Assembly (NCBI GenBank): GCA_029747015.1 | Contig: JAKOGI010000023.1 | Span: 1,232,501 to 1,296,500 of the forward strand | Origin: Carnegiea gigantea | Taxonomy: Eukaryota; Streptophyta; Magnoliopsida; Caryophyllales; Cactaceae | Direction of reading: 5' to 3' | Length of the DNA: 64,000 bases | Part shown: in pieces, positions 45,726 to 57,975 of the stretch | How the letters are laid out: the number at the start of each line of letters is the position of its first letter | Position numbering within the stretch: the stretch's first letter is position 1 | Translations under genes and position numbers: made by a program | Notes under the pieces: model-generated | Database searches by the model: none | Seen by the model: only the letters and a program-made list of their open reading frames with translations | What the model was told of the DNA's origin: nothing

Positions 45726-47384
45726 GATGTGGAAAGCCATGTTTGGGTCTTTGTAAAGCAACTAATGTCCAAAGTTTGAGTAGATTTCTCTCAAAAACTT
45801 CTTTTACTGGAAAATTGAAAAATAAGAAGGGAGAGAAAATGAACAGCACGTCATCAATTACTACCGCACCAACCGCCAAGACGTATGTTTCATTCCTCCC
45901 CCCTAAGCATCTGCTAATAACTCTTCTGATTTATTGCCCTGGTTGTTCTTTCCATATTACTTTGCCCAACACATGTTAAAATATTTGTATTAAATCTTTG
46001 TTTTTGTTTTTTTTCTAAAGACAGCAAGTGGGCTACCTAGTCATGTTTAGCGACACAGGAAGAATTTGTTTGGAAAATAGAGGGGATCGAAATGGAAGTT
46101 AATATAGTGGGGAACAAGGCCAATAACCTTTACTTTATTTGGATTTGTAAATGAAGAGATTAAATGAAAAGAGGGTTAACTCACTAAAAATCTTCTACTC
46201 CCCCACCCCAATTTGTGAGCAGGGGGAGAAAAATCCAGGTAATAGGGGTGAAGGGTTTGAAGTATTTCCTTCTCTGCCTCTTAATCTTCTTAAGCACGGT
46301 AAATTGAATTAATTAATCTCTATTTCCCTCCCTTCCTTCTTACTACCCCCGACACAATAGGGGGGTAGGTGCAAAACGGAGGTCATGATGAGATACTAGG
46401 CTAAATACTGTTCTCTCAACAATTTCCCTCATGCAGAAATCATTGTTATTAGGGGCTAAAGCCTAGTGATCTCGATAGATTGAAATGATCGCCAACTGAG
46501 TTGTGTCCTATATGCCTGAAGGCTTAGCTAATAAAATTCTCACGCTGTGTGTGCAAAATTTACATTCAAAACTCATTTTCATGACAGAAATTTGCTAAAG
46601 TATACTAGACCTCCCCCCCAAAAAAAAGATTGTATTCCATTGAAGTATGCTTTCTGAAAAAGCTTTTGTAGACCACTTGCCCAATGATTAGTCCCTCTAA
46701 TTACAAAGTAAAAATTTATATATATTCATTCTTTCGTTCTCATCAACGTGAGACTACACAGGGTAGTATTGTGTTTGGCCAAAACCAAAATGGATCTCAG
46801 TTTTGTAGTGCAGGCATTAAGGTGTGTCTTTCAACGCCAAATGCAATATTGCTTTAAATGTTTATGGCTACTAATAATGGAAAAGGTATAAAAGATATTC
46901 CTTTAGTTATTTATGATCCGTAACAATAGATAAAGCACTAATTTTCGGAGAAATACTAAAATTTATTCATAAACTTACCACAATAAAATAATTTTTTATT
47001 GAGCTTGTTTGCTGTTTTATTAATATTAATCTATTATTTAGACAGTAACTTTTTCACAAACTACTTCAAATTTTAAGTTTGCAACTTGCATCATCAGTGA
47101 TGGATCCATAAATTTTGCATATGGATGCCAAATTTTAAATTTTACTAAATTTAACTGGCATCAATTATTTTCATGGGTGTGTTTTGACAAAAGTTTATAG
47201 CCTTGTATAGAATTCTCTTTTAAACATTTTATTGATTTTTATGTAGAATTTTTTTAAAAAAAATTCAGCAATCGGACGCTAAGATGCCCTGGCAATAATG
47301 TGGATCATTATTGTCAATGATAATGTGATTAACACATACGTTGTTCAGAACCCAAGGTCTATATAATGTGCTTTTGAGAACTAA

Positions 47385-48473
47385 GGCCCTGTTCTTTTTG
47401 CATTTGGAAGGAGTTAGCTAACAGCTTATAGACAGTTTCTTATATCTCCTTATTGCTCCTTACATCCTTAACATAATCCTTCCAGCTTCTTACATTTTCT
47501 AATATATCTTATATCTTCTTACATCTCCTTGCTTCCGCTTACATCTTCTTACATCCTATATAGATGTTTATATCATTCATTTATTTTTGTTCCAGTAATT
47601 ATAGAAATATGTATATATTGTTTTATTATACTACCAATATACAGAATTTGTGAATATGTTATGAATACAACATTTATATGAACATAAAAACAAAATTTAA
47701 TGACGTAAATTATATTTGAGTTTCGATATGAACAATATATGTTATTATACATGAAATAAGTGAACATGCTTTTAAAATTATAATACAAAGCTTTATAAAA
47801 TTGTTTGCTAATAATATATTGATCAGACATTTACATTTAAAATTGTTTACTTAAAATAGGATTTCATTTTAAGAGTTGTATTCAATTTTGTGACAAATTT
47901 TTTTTTTTTTTGGGGTTATGCTTTGCTTATTGAAAGATCAAACTAATGTAGATATCAGAAATCACCTCAAGTCCAGGAAACTTTGATTAAAAAAATTTGT
48001 GAGGCTTAATATATTTTATTGTTGTTTAATTTACTTGGTTAAAGATTTATTTTCAATAAGTATATTATTTTAATGTTGTTGTTTCTCATCCAAAACATTC
48101 TTTGTAAAAGAAACAAATTTTGTTTCAATAATATTAAGAAATAATTTGTTTACTGATGCTATCAAATTTATTTCATAAATATGACTAATATATCTCACGT
48201 TATTTCACAAATCATATATTAAACACCAATAATATGCATACATATCTACAAGTTGCATTATACAACTCTTCAATAATTCAACAACTCCTTATATCTATCC
48301 TTACAACTCATTACAGCTGCTTAAAGCTTCTTACATCTTCTTACAGCTCCTTACATCTTCTTACGTCTCCTTACATTTTCTTACATCTTCTTGCAACTTC
48401 TTACAGTTTTCTACAGCTTCTTACAGTTTCTTACAGCTTATAACTGTATCTTATCGCGAAAAAGAATAGGCCC
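47385..48473. mobile_element. GGCCC-ended element 2, unit A, TSD TAA
   Basis: 1089 bases. The left end is GGCCCTGTTCTTTTTGC; the right end, reverse-complemented, is GGGCCTATTCTTTTTCGC. Perfect TAA flanks lie at 47382-47384 and 48474-48476, as in PIF/Harbinger elements. Arrays of CTTCTTACAT/CTCCTTACA units occur inside both ends in the same orientation, around an AT-rich core without coding potential. The ends match those of element 1 (36070-38277), but the interior is unrelated. Confidence 0.72.
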
Positions 48474-49104
48474 TAAAAGTCTATATTCAAAGCCATACAA
48501 CATTCAACACAACGCTTGTAATCAAGGCATTTCTTGAGACTATAAAGGTCCCTTGAGGTGCAGAATTTTTCAGAAGCCAACAAGTTCCCTAAGTAAACTG
48601 GGTTACCTGGCTAAGTCAACTTAGTTAACATGTGATATATATCTATGTCGGACCTGATTTGTTAAGTGTTTCCACTTCTCTGCCGATTGATAGCCCATTG
48701 GTTGACTCTGTAGGTGGCCTACTGAGTAGTGGTTGGGCAGTTTACGCTTAAAGATAGAAATGCACCATAAACATGGTGGGGACTCCTACGTAAGTACTTA
48801 GAAGTCACGTATTAGGCCCATGAATTTGAGATCATAAGTTTAATTGCTGTTTGAAGTATTAGGAGCATTTCAATAGTTTACTATTAGCCCAAGTTATCTT
48901 GAAATATATTACCTCAATTCGTTAGGGGCCCCTACATCCGTATTGTCCTCCTTCCCTTTCAAACAAGCTAACTAACAATTGTTAGGAGACAAAATGTGTA
49001 ATGGTGGAATTCTATCGTTTATGACCAAATTGTATTAGACTAATCTAGTTAAATGAAATGTATCGCAGATGAAAAAAATAAATGGAATGTATCCATAACA
49101 AAAA

Positions 49105-49113
49105 TATAAATAG
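49105..49113 (+). promoter_or_regulatory. Possible TATA box of the SDR gene
   Basis: TATAAATAG about 340 bases upstream of the proposed start codon; the same string is kept in unit B (near 63419). In an AT-rich region this may be chance. Confidence 0.25.
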
Positions 49114-49443
49114 ATAAACAACTTTGAGTGCATGTCATAACTAAGGTGCGTCCAACAACTTTAGGATCCAACATATTGTAAATTGAACCCAAAAAATTTA
49201 GAAATTATGACCGCGACAACTATGATACTGATTGATTTTAGAATTTTTGGATATGTCATTGGACAACCCTAAACAATGCGCATGAACTCAAACTTGGGAC
49301 CCCAAGCAACCTAGTTTAGGCAAGTGTGCAAACGGGGAAAAAAAATGCATGTTATAGAAAAGAAGGCCATCAAATTGTTTTTTGATTTTTTAAGCTATTG
49401 GTAAGTGTGTCACAATTTTCAGAAAAGAATAGAACCAGATACA

Positions 49444-51408
49444 ATGGAAGCCTCATCCTACGATAATAGAATCCGTAAAGGGTACTCCATTTGTAGCCTA
49501 CAATTTTAGCAGAAAATTATCCTAGCTAGGAAGAGCGGTTAACAAAGAGTCAGTTCCACAAGGTGCCCGAACAAAGTGTAATGGGTTATTTTTCATGCAA
49601 TATGTGTACGTCAATATAAATGATGTTTCTGATCCCTACGGTATTCAAACCTCTTGAAGGGTACCGATCATGCCAAAAAGTTCGTTTTTAGCCAACACTC
49701 ACTCTAGGAAAGAAAGAAAGAAAGAAATACATAGATTTGATCTTTTTTGTACTGATCACGCACAGGTTACAAGGAAAGGTGGCTATCATAACGGGAGGTG
49801 CAAGTGGTTTCGGAGAGGCGACAGCTAGGCTCTTTGTTAGACATGGTGCCAGTGTAATAATTGCCGATGTGCAAGACGAGAAGGGTAGAGCTTTGTGCAA
49901 TGACATCGCTTCGGGCACTGATTACTCTGATAGTTCTTCTATCTCCTATACCCATTGTAACGTTACTGATGATACCAGTGTCAAGAATGTGGTCGATCTA
50001 GCTATCTCCAAGTATGGCAAACTTGACATTTTGTTCAACAATGCAGGCATTTCAGGTAATACATGATGTAGTATGGTCAAATTCAAAGTAAAAATCAACT
50101 TTGAATTTTCTTAGTTTTTTCTTTTTGATAAATCAAGTTAGACCTTAACCAAGGAAATTGGGATCTTATTCTTTCCCCTTTGAAATACCAAACTCTCTAA
50201 TCAATTTCTACTAGAAATCAATTTTGATCTTTTTTTTCCTTATTGGGAATGGGAGGAAATCAAATTAGACCTCAACAGTCAACAAAGATCCCCCGCCCCA
50301 AACCCTAAGTGCCAAACTCTTAAGTAATTTTTTTTATTCTTTTTTATTGGGAATGGAGGATATCAAATTAGACCTCACCAAAGATCCCCTCACCCACGCT
50401 CCCCACCCCCCACCCAAAAACCCTAAATACCAAAGTCTTAATTAATTTTTGGTATTGTAGAATCATATTCAAGGTAAGAATTAAGAAAATATGATTTGAA
50501 TATGAATATACATCCATGTGTGTATATACAAGGAAATTTTTAACAAGTAACTCCATCTCTAATAGTGGTTAGGGGGTTTAAATCCCATCTAATGTAAATT
50601 TTGGTCCCATTTATGTGGAGGCTTACCCTCCTTATCCAACTTGCTATGGGTTCATAAGTCCTGACCTTGTCCAAAAATCTTATGAACCCAGCTAAACCAT
50701 GAATAATGAGTTTGCTTTGTTTAGTTTTCGAGTCAGTTTATTGCATCCATAACTTGTAGTAAAATATGTAGAATTTATTTGTTAAGGAAACAAATTAAAC
50801 ATTGTCCAATATGACTTGGTTTTTACATGGAACCTTGTAGGAATGACTATTTGACACTGATAGTTGACGTTAAAAAATTTTCAGGAGACTTGGAGAAAAC
50901 CATATTAGGCACCACCAACGAGAACTTTAAGAAGGTATTTGACATCAATGTCTATGGTGCATTCCTAGGAGCGAAGCATGCCGCAAGGGTGATGATCCCT
51001 AGGAAGAGCGGAGTGATACTCTTCACTGCGAGTCTAGCATCCGTGGTATGTGGAGAGACCTCACATGCATACACCATGTCAAAGCATGCGATCGTGGGCT
51101 TGATGAAGAATCTGTGCGTCGAGATGGGACAATATGGGATAAGGGTGAATGCGATATCTCCTTGTGCTGTGTCTACCCCAATACTTACCCATCCATTGGG
51201 GATCGACAAGGCCACATTGGACGAAGTGATCACTGAGTCCGCGGTGCTCAAGGGGGTTACACCGGATGCAATGGATGTGGCTCATGCAGCATTGTATTTA
51301 GCTAGTGATGAGGCTAAGCTTGTCCATGGGTTTAACTTGATGGTTGATGGTGGTTATACTATCACCAACCCTACCTTCTCCATGGCCTTCAAAAGGTTAC
51401 TCTCATGA
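49444..51408 (+). CDS. Short-chain dehydrogenase/reductase, SDR110C-like, three exons
   Basis: Proposed exons are 49444-49481, 49766-50055 and 50885-51408, with GT..AG introns of 284 and 829 bases and matching phases, giving 283 residues, the usual family length. Seen in the protein: cofactor motif TGGASGFG (residues 22-29), Asp47 after the second strand (ADVQ; favours NAD(H)), NNAG (104-107), and the catalytic tetrad Asn131, Ser159, Tyr172, Lys176 (YTMSK). The C-terminus is VDGGYTITNPTF. Family knowledge: plant SDR110C enzymes are soluble oxidoreductases acting on alcohols and ketones of terpenoid, lignan, steroid, alkaloid or abscisic-acid pathways (secoisolariciresinol, borneol and xanthoxin dehydrogenases). 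The substrate here cannot be read. Exons 2 and 3 are secure. The 12-codon exon 1 (MEASSYDNRIRK) is inferred from phase, a good ACAATGG start context and conservation in unit B. Minor doubt remains whether another first exon is used. No stops or shifts are seen. Confidence 0.88.
50110..50444 (+). repeat. Intron 2 minisatellite, three units of about 105-115 bases
   Basis: Units at about 50110-50213, 50226-50327 and 50328-50444 share the order: T-rich start, 'atcaa(g/a)ttagacct', 'caaagatcccc/gggatctt', 'taccaaactct'. Unit 1 is the most diverged. A C-rich stretch (50395-50415) lies in unit 3. Confidence 0.7.
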
Positions 51409-51531
51409 GATGTTTCTTTTCAATTATAAAATCATGCTAATATTATTTTGTTAAGTCTTGTTGGCCTAATTAGTTAGTTGGGTCATTATGTTTTGTTTTT
51501 AATTGTTTATTGTAGAGGCACTGGAGGTCAT

Positions 51532-51537
51532 AATAAA
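51532..51537 (+). other. Possible poly(A) signal of the SDR gene
   Basis: AATAAA 124 bases after the stop codon, followed by a T/G-mixed stretch. This is a plausible plant near-upstream element; the spacing is reasonable but no transcript evidence is available. Confidence 0.4.
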
Positions 51538-52285
51538 GGGTCCTATTGTCCACTGTGTTCAAGGGTAGCTGATTTCATTGATATATAATAATCAAATGTT
51601 AGAATGAGGAGAGCAATGGTAGACACACTTCAACAACAAACAAATGCTCTAGCTTTATCACAAGCTCTATATAAGAGTTTTCCTTTTTCTACATTGGAAT
51701 AGTAGTTTACTTCAGCCATTATGATATTGATGTGGTTAAGTGATGATCTCATGAAAGTTTAGTGCACAATCTTGATTGATGCATTCAATGGCTTTAAGTA
51801 ATAATCCTTTGTAACTAGGCCCAAATAAGTACGCTAATTGGGCATTACACCAATGCCATTTTAATAGTCTACGTAGTGACAGATCAAGAAATTTTGTACA
51901 CTAGTGTCCTTATCTTTTGAGCCCCTAATATTTTATACGTGTCAATCAGTTTTCATGGGTACCCATACCATTTTAAAAATTTTCAAATTTTTTACATAAA
52001 ATTTTAAATTTCGCCTGCAACTACAGTCACCTATGCTAGGGACACTCGTCCCCAAAAGGTAGATCTATGCTTTTGTCTATGTGTCTAGCCCCAACTTTTG
52101 AATGGACCGTGTGGTCACTTTATGAATTGGTTTTTGATTCTAAGGTTTAAATTAAAGATGCACATAAGTTAAAGGGTGGCGACGCGATCATATGAATATA
52201 TGAAGAGAGGCTATCACTTTAAGTAGAAATATAGGAACTAGTCATCATGCACAACCTCAAAACGCGAATGACACTGAAGAACTTT
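51538..52285. other. SDR 3' intergenic DNA
   Basis: AT-rich, with no gene recognised. A passage near 51880-52020 weakly resembles 47090-47190 (both have 'tttcatgggt' followed by decayed AT-rich text), possibly an old repeat. Confidence 0.4.
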
Positions 52286-53977
52286 TGTTGAATTTAGAAG
52301 TACTTACCCACAAGAGGGGGGTGAATTGTGGTGTTCGATTTTCGCGTACTTACTGAGAAACACCCTCCTGATTGCAGAGGTTGTTCTTGAATTACAAACA
52401 ACCTTTTGACTTGTTTGAACCAGATGTTTTCAATTTGCTCAAAGGCGAAAATCAACAAGATAAATGCGGAAATAAAGCACACACAATTTTTCCGTGGAAA
52501 ACACCTCTAGCCCAACTGAGGTGTGAAAAACCACGACTTACCTCGTGTAGGATTTAACCACTTTCACTAACGGGCTTCACACGTTACAAATGTAACACAC
52601 CTTGTTACAACTTGCAACCACGTAACCTTCTTTTCTAAGAAAGGTTACACCACGTCCAAATCTCACCAGATTGGACACGTCCAAAGTCCACACGACTGAG
52701 GACCACTCACTCACTTTTTGATCCAAGATCAGGGTTACAAAACACCTTACGGGGGTGCTTCTGATTTAAGCAGATGTAAGGTACAATGAGGTCCTAGTAT
52801 GCCAATATCTTGAAAGCTCAGCTTAAACACAACTTGTCTCGGTTTTTCTTTTCTCAAGAGTAGCTCGAAAAATTCTTCTCACAAGAAAAACCACTTTTGC
52901 ACTTCTCCCTTTTTGCGTATGTTGTGTATGTTTCCCATTTTTTCTTCTCTTCTGAATGGGAGTGAAATGTTGAGTTTTTAAACAAAAAATCCAACGGTCA
53001 AAAACAAGGAGAAGTGATAAAATCAGCTATATTTAGCAAAGAGAGATTTTTGCTTAGCACAGAGAATTCCAACGGCTAAAAGATCCAATGAGGATAGAGT
53101 TTCCTAATATTGTAGGGATTTGATTTTGGAGGATAAAAGACTATCTTTTCCCCTTAAAAATAGCCGTGAAATACCTGGAAAAGAATCTTAGCTTGAATTT
53201 TGAATTAATCACTTTCCAAAGGATAAGAGAGAAATATTTTCGGTTTTGGTAAATATTTTCCAAAATCAGTTTTGCAAATCTCCCAAGTGATTTTCATATC
53301 AAAAGATTTCCTACAGCTTAAATTGCTGTCTTGGAATTTTATCAAAATATATTAGAGCTTTTGGCCAACCAAAATAAGTATTCCAAAGTGACCGGGTTTG
53401 GCCGTTGCAGTTCAGAAACACCCTAGGTACCCTGTTTACAGGGTTGTTCAAACTTGGTGTTCTGAAGCAAATAGCGCAACCAATTCAAGAGTGGTTAGTT
53501 AGAGACTTTTCAAGATTGGCATATTAACAAGAGTCTAAAAAAAATAAAACCTAAATTACCAAGACATCTTGTTGTAGATCCAGTCATCTTGTTCAAGACG
53601 AATACGCTGCCCCAACCACCTAGACCAACCTGTTTGCCAGGTTGTTCTTGTATCGCTTGAGTTCAGAAAGGCCTGTTTGCTGGATTGTCCTTGAAACACC
53701 TAGCCTGTTTGCCAAGTTGTTCTTGTATTGCTTGAGTTCAGGAGCTGATCTTAACACACAATCAACTCATCGAGGTGGTGTTCTTGACTTGAGCGTGAGT
53801 CATCAAGGTATGAGACCTGTTCTTAAGACTTGTTCTCAACATTCAGCAAACAAGTTAAGACGCATATTGAAAATAACAGTGTATGCCTGTTTGGAGAACT
53901 TTGTTTGAAGCAACATTACTTAAGAGCATTTTACACTTGGGTTTGTTGTCATCAAAACTGAATATACTAATTCAACA
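52286..53977 (+). mobile_element. Solo LTR, 1692 bases, TSD ACTTT
   Basis: Starts TGTTGAATT and ends AATTCAACA, perfect 9-base inverted termini. It is flanked by a perfect 5-base duplication ACTTT at 52281-52285 and 53978-53982. Near the left end is 'gaggggggtgaattgtg', and near the right end 'tgttgtcatcaaaact'; both are passages typical of Sirevirus-type copia LTRs. No primer site or coding region follows, so this is a recombination-derived solo LTR. It lies about 0.9 kb downstream of the SDR gene. Confidence 0.88.
53440..53742 (+). repeat. Short direct repeats inside the solo LTR
   Basis: CCTGTTTGCCAGGTTGTTCT-like units recur at 53440, 53629, 53671 and 53703. Two are followed by 'tgtat(c/t)gcttgagttcag'. 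LTR enhancers are often repeated like this, but no function is shown. Confidence 0.65.
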
Positions 53978-53982
53978 ACTTT

Positions 53983-56378
53983 GATATCCAAAATTAAACC
54001 ATTGTATTTGTACTTGAACTCTTTTGTAAGTTGCATTAAATGGATTGTCATATTTCTTGACTATTATAAGGACCACAGGTAGAAATGCCAGACGCAGTCC
54101 CCCATGAATGGTTAGACCCACTTGCTAGGTATGTGTTTGGATTTTATTTTTTATTTTCAGTAGAAGATGAATCGGACTGTGACAAAAAGTGGGTTGCCTA
54201 GCTTAAAAAGCCAGGCAGCAGCTTTGGTCCAGAATCCGGGGCCAGTGTTAAGCCTAGTTTTCTTGCCTAACTCCCTAGTAGTTTTTCTGGGTGGGCCAAG
54301 AGACTAGATTACAATGCTAGTCCAATTAAGAACCCAACTAGGTTCCTAGGTTAGTACAGAGTTTATTTTTCTAACCCAAACACAACTATTGTTAAGATCT
54401 CAAAGCTAGCCAATGCAAAAAGATCTAATGATAGAAAAATAAATTTATTTAATAAGTCACTAGTGAGTTTTTAGAAAAACTTGCAAAATCAAATCTACTA
54501 TCTAAGACTAACAATGAACTAAAAGGGACAATTAACTCATTTCAAAGAGGTTTTTGAAAAGGTCCTCTAAATAATCCCTAGAATGGGGACCACTTGACTT
54601 CGTAGGCTTAAACCAAGGATCTAGATCTAGGGATAATAGTACGATGATGTGATGGAGTGCATCACGTCATTGACTATCATCACTGATAGCCTTTACTAGT
54701 CAATGCGAGAAACTAAAACCCCATTACACTCAAAACAACAGGCATGCACCACATTAAGACCAACCTATTCGGATAATAAATCTAAAAATACAATGTTAGC
54801 CTAAAGGAATTCAAAGAAGCAATTTGAATAATTATAGCTAGCAGGTTTAAACTAATTACAGATTTTATCTTTTCTCAAATCCGAGACTGAATAAGACAAT
54901 CAAATAAAAGAAAAGAGAGAGAAGGAAGGATAGTTGAAATCATGCTTTCAGAATGACCTACCTGATCTACTTGGCAACCAAGCATATCTACACCTCCTTT
55001 GTAATTAACCAATTTATTAACTTAAGCACCTCACAATATTCTTAGTATTCACTATGTTTCTCTTTGAATTCTTCGATATGTCTAACAATTTTTCCTGTGT
55101 GTCCTCTCCAATGTTCAGAGTGTTTAAATCTAGTGGTAGTCCCCCTTTTATAGCATGTAAAGTGATAATACGAGTTGATTTAGAGAAAAGAGACCTAAGC
55201 CAACTCTTAGTATGCTTAATCTAAATGAATGCGCCTATCTAGTTAAAATTGTAATAGCTAAGACTCATTTTAGATGTGAAAAAGGATATTGAGAACCTGG
55301 CTAGGTTCTTTCCTGCTGCCAGGTACCTGACCTAGTTCCTAGCTAGTTCAAACCAGAACTTGGCTGGGTTTTTCTATTTGTGCAGTATGGGCAAGGCTGG
55401 GCTTTTATGCGTTGTGTCTATATTCTCTTTTCTTTTTTTTTTTCTAGGCCTAAATTGAGGATTTCCTTGCTGGGTCCCCAACTACACAGATTAGGATATA
55501 AATTTCGTCATCGGCATGTTATAGAAATCAAGACATCATTTTTAGGCATTTATAATTACAAATATCAAAACATTGAAACCTTAGTGAATGAATACTTGAC
55601 TGCTAAAAAAAAAAAGAACTTAAAAATAAATAACAAAAGTTAAAATAGAGAGAGGGTGAGAGCAAATCTGTTGAAATCATCCCCCAAAATCTCAATCAAT
55701 ATGGCCTAAAAGGAATTTTTCAAAGTACGAGTGGAGTGAGTTATGTGTACATCCCATTCAGAAAAGCTACTGTAAACAAGGCCTATTTTCCTTTCTAAGG
55801 TTTTAGAGACACAATGAAGCAATCAAGAGGATATTCGGAATTTACAACTCTATCATTAGAGGCAACAAGATTTGGGTGTCCAGGCAAAAGTATGGCAAAG
55901 GAAGATTTAAAGCAAAAGGCCAAAGATATTCAAGTTGGAGAAGCCATCAAGAAAAGAGTGCATGAAGAAAGAACAACCAAACAAGGAATAGAGAAACAAA
56001 ATACAAAACCAAGACAACCCTAGTGAAGCCAGGAACATGAGCTCCAGCTAAAAAGCACCACAAGAGTCTAAATTACTAAAAGAAGCTGTACTTAGAGTTT
56101 GTGGATTAACTCTAGAGGAGCATAGTATGTCTTATTACTGTACCAAAGGACTTGGATAAATTAGCATTACTTAGCATTGACTAGTGAATTTAGCCAATGT
56201 ACAAAACTTGGTTCCATGAGCAAATTCAAATTCTTATAACCATTTCTATCATTGGACTAAGCAGAGCATTTTCTGATTAATCATAAAGAACTCAATCCAT
56301 GATTCACTATAGTGAAGAAATGGGATAAGAATGAATACTACCAAATGAGGAGGGTATGACTAGAGATCCTTAGAGTTC

Positions 56379-56385
<7 letters not shown>
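53983..56385. other. Unclassified DNA, right part of duplication unit A
   Basis: No gene recognised. From about 54235 to 55370 there are recurring 'ctaggtt/cctagtt' phrases, and on the minus strand a GCTATAAAAGGGGG box near 55150, resembling the promoter region of an old LTR. Termini were not found. This part has no counterpart in the window because unit B is cut by the window edge. Confidence 0.4.

Positions 56386-56449
<64 letters not shown>
56386..56449 (+). repeat. (CA)n(TA)n microsatellite at duplication junction
   Basis: About 29 CA units and a few TA units lie exactly where unit B begins. The equivalent site before unit A (42014-42048) is a shorter run of the same type. Confidence 0.9.
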
Positions 56450-56452
<3 letters not shown>

Positions 56453-57604
56453 GTTCAAGTAAAATCAAAAGGGACTTTTGTAATGGAAATTTTTAGGGCT
56501 TAGTTATAAATTTACTATAAAAGTTAGAAAGATACAAATACAACCCATGCATGGCGTATATCATATGCACCCTGTAATTAACCAAGAATTATGGGCTGTT
56601 ACTTAATTGAGGTCATGCTATGACGAAACCAGTGAACCAACATAATGTCAATCACGAGTCAATTGTCTCATTTGTAAGACTCAATACCAAAATTACCTTG
56701 AAAAATGACCAAAAAAAGAAAGAAATAATAAATTTTTTATTTTGACTCCGTTGTTGGTTCATAACTTCACTTTTTTCATATTAGGAGTTGGTAAATAAAA
56801 ATAGTTTGGATCAAGTCAGCATTTTCAATAATTGATTCAATTTGTTTTGATAGCTCGTTAGATGATCATACAACAAGATCCATAGATTTGTCTTTGTGAG
56901 ATTAGCAACTTGATCTACATGTGTCCAATGACTAAAAACTCAAAAGCAATTACAATATATGAGAATGTGTTAATTAGTATTATGCCATTACATTTATGTG
57001 ATTGTGAATGTTTGTTGTCGAAACTAAAGACTTGGAATTTAATTGTCCAAAATTCAAATGAGTCACATTATGATGAGTTCATATGCAAACATTTATTCCT
57101 AAATATAATTATGCAGAGTTCGACATGTTATGAAGATGATTTAGGATTGTAGATCAGTTGTACAGTAGTTTTTATTGTGGTCACGGAATGATATTATAAA
57201 CACTAGCATGCTTTAAGTCATTAAGTGAATGAAATACTAAAATAGAATTGCTAAATCCTAATAAGTTAATAATTTGTTAATTATGCTTATCTTTTCTTAA
57301 TTCTTATTTTGATAAAAAAAATTTTCTCTTATATTTTTACTACATGTCTATCAATTTAAAAATTTAAAACTATTAACCATTTTATTTTTTCCTCTTGAAT
57401 TTTCCATTTGATTTCATTTGTGAAATTTCCCTCCTAAGTTATTCTGCTTTTCTCTCCTAAGCTCAAATAATTGAGTTTGAAAAATTTAGAATCTCTCTCC
57501 CCTCCCCCTCAAGAGTCTAAAACCCAAAAAAAAGTCACTACTAATAATAATTTTAGAATTTTAACCAAAAAAAACTAAAAATTGAAAATCTCCCTTAAAC
57601 TCAG

Positions 57605-57975
57605 TAACTCACTTGATCCGGGTTATATTCGGGTCGCGTATACTCAGGTTCAGCTTTTGTTCGGGTACAATTGAATCGGGTAAGAATTAGATCGGTTTTA
57701 AATCGGGTACGATTCGGTTCGGGTTCGAATTGTTCACATTCGGTTCACTTTGAGATTGGATCACTATAGATCGGGTTTGAATTAGGTCGGATTGTTACGG
57801 GTCTATGTCATCTCAGTTCATACTAGATCTCTGGTTGCGTTCGGTTATGGGTCGAATTAATTCGGGTGTTCGGTTCCAAATCAGTTCATTCCATTTTGGA
57901 TGTCGATTCGAGTATGGGTCCGAGTTATTGGGTTTCGGGCCTCGGGACTCGGGTCAGTTTTGCCAGGTCCAACGA
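57605..57975 (+). repeat. Degenerate TCGGGT-type tract 6
   Basis: Unit B copy of 43215-43575. Confidence 0.75.

Larger units (their letters stand above)
42049..49660 (+). repeat. Tandem duplication, unit A (part shared with unit B)
   Basis: The whole stretch matches 56450-64000 in the same orientation, with a few mismatches per 60 bases by eye and small indels. The offset is about 14401 bases at the left edge and 14340 at the right. Left of 42014 the sequence is unrelated to that left of 56386. The unit continues to about 56380 and contains the SDR gene, so the repeat length is about 14.4 kb. Confidence 0.93.

Noticed and set aside
45649..45979. Open frames on both strands starting in Cys/Val or Thr/His repeats
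   Set aside because: They begin in the GT microsatellite; the remainder has no family signature and is not kept open as a gene in unit B.
47573..47830. 85-codon minus-strand frame rich in Tyr and Ile, also present in unit B
   Set aside because: It lies inside GGCCC-ended element 2 in AT-rich core; its conservation between units follows from the recent duplication, not from coding constraint.
48301..48440. Regularly spaced CTTCTTACAT units suggestive of a CRISPR-like array
   Set aside because: Units are about 10-12 bases, contiguous and imperfect, without unique spacers, and lie inside a plant DNA element.
49737..49765. ATG at 49737 as the SDR start
   Set aside because: It lies in intron 1 just before a clean acceptor (gcacag); the residues it adds are unlike SDR N-termini.
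50540..50720. SINE-like passage in SDR intron 2 (gtggttagggggtttaaatccc)
   Set aside because: Only a B-box-like string is visible; no A-tail or target duplication was found.
50952..51285. Antisense and shifted open frames over SDR exon 3
   Set aside because: They shadow the conserved SDR coding frame.
55814..56023. 69-codon Lys/Glu-rich frame after an apparent AG
   Set aside because: No family signature, no neighbouring exons, and composition typical of AT-rich random frames.
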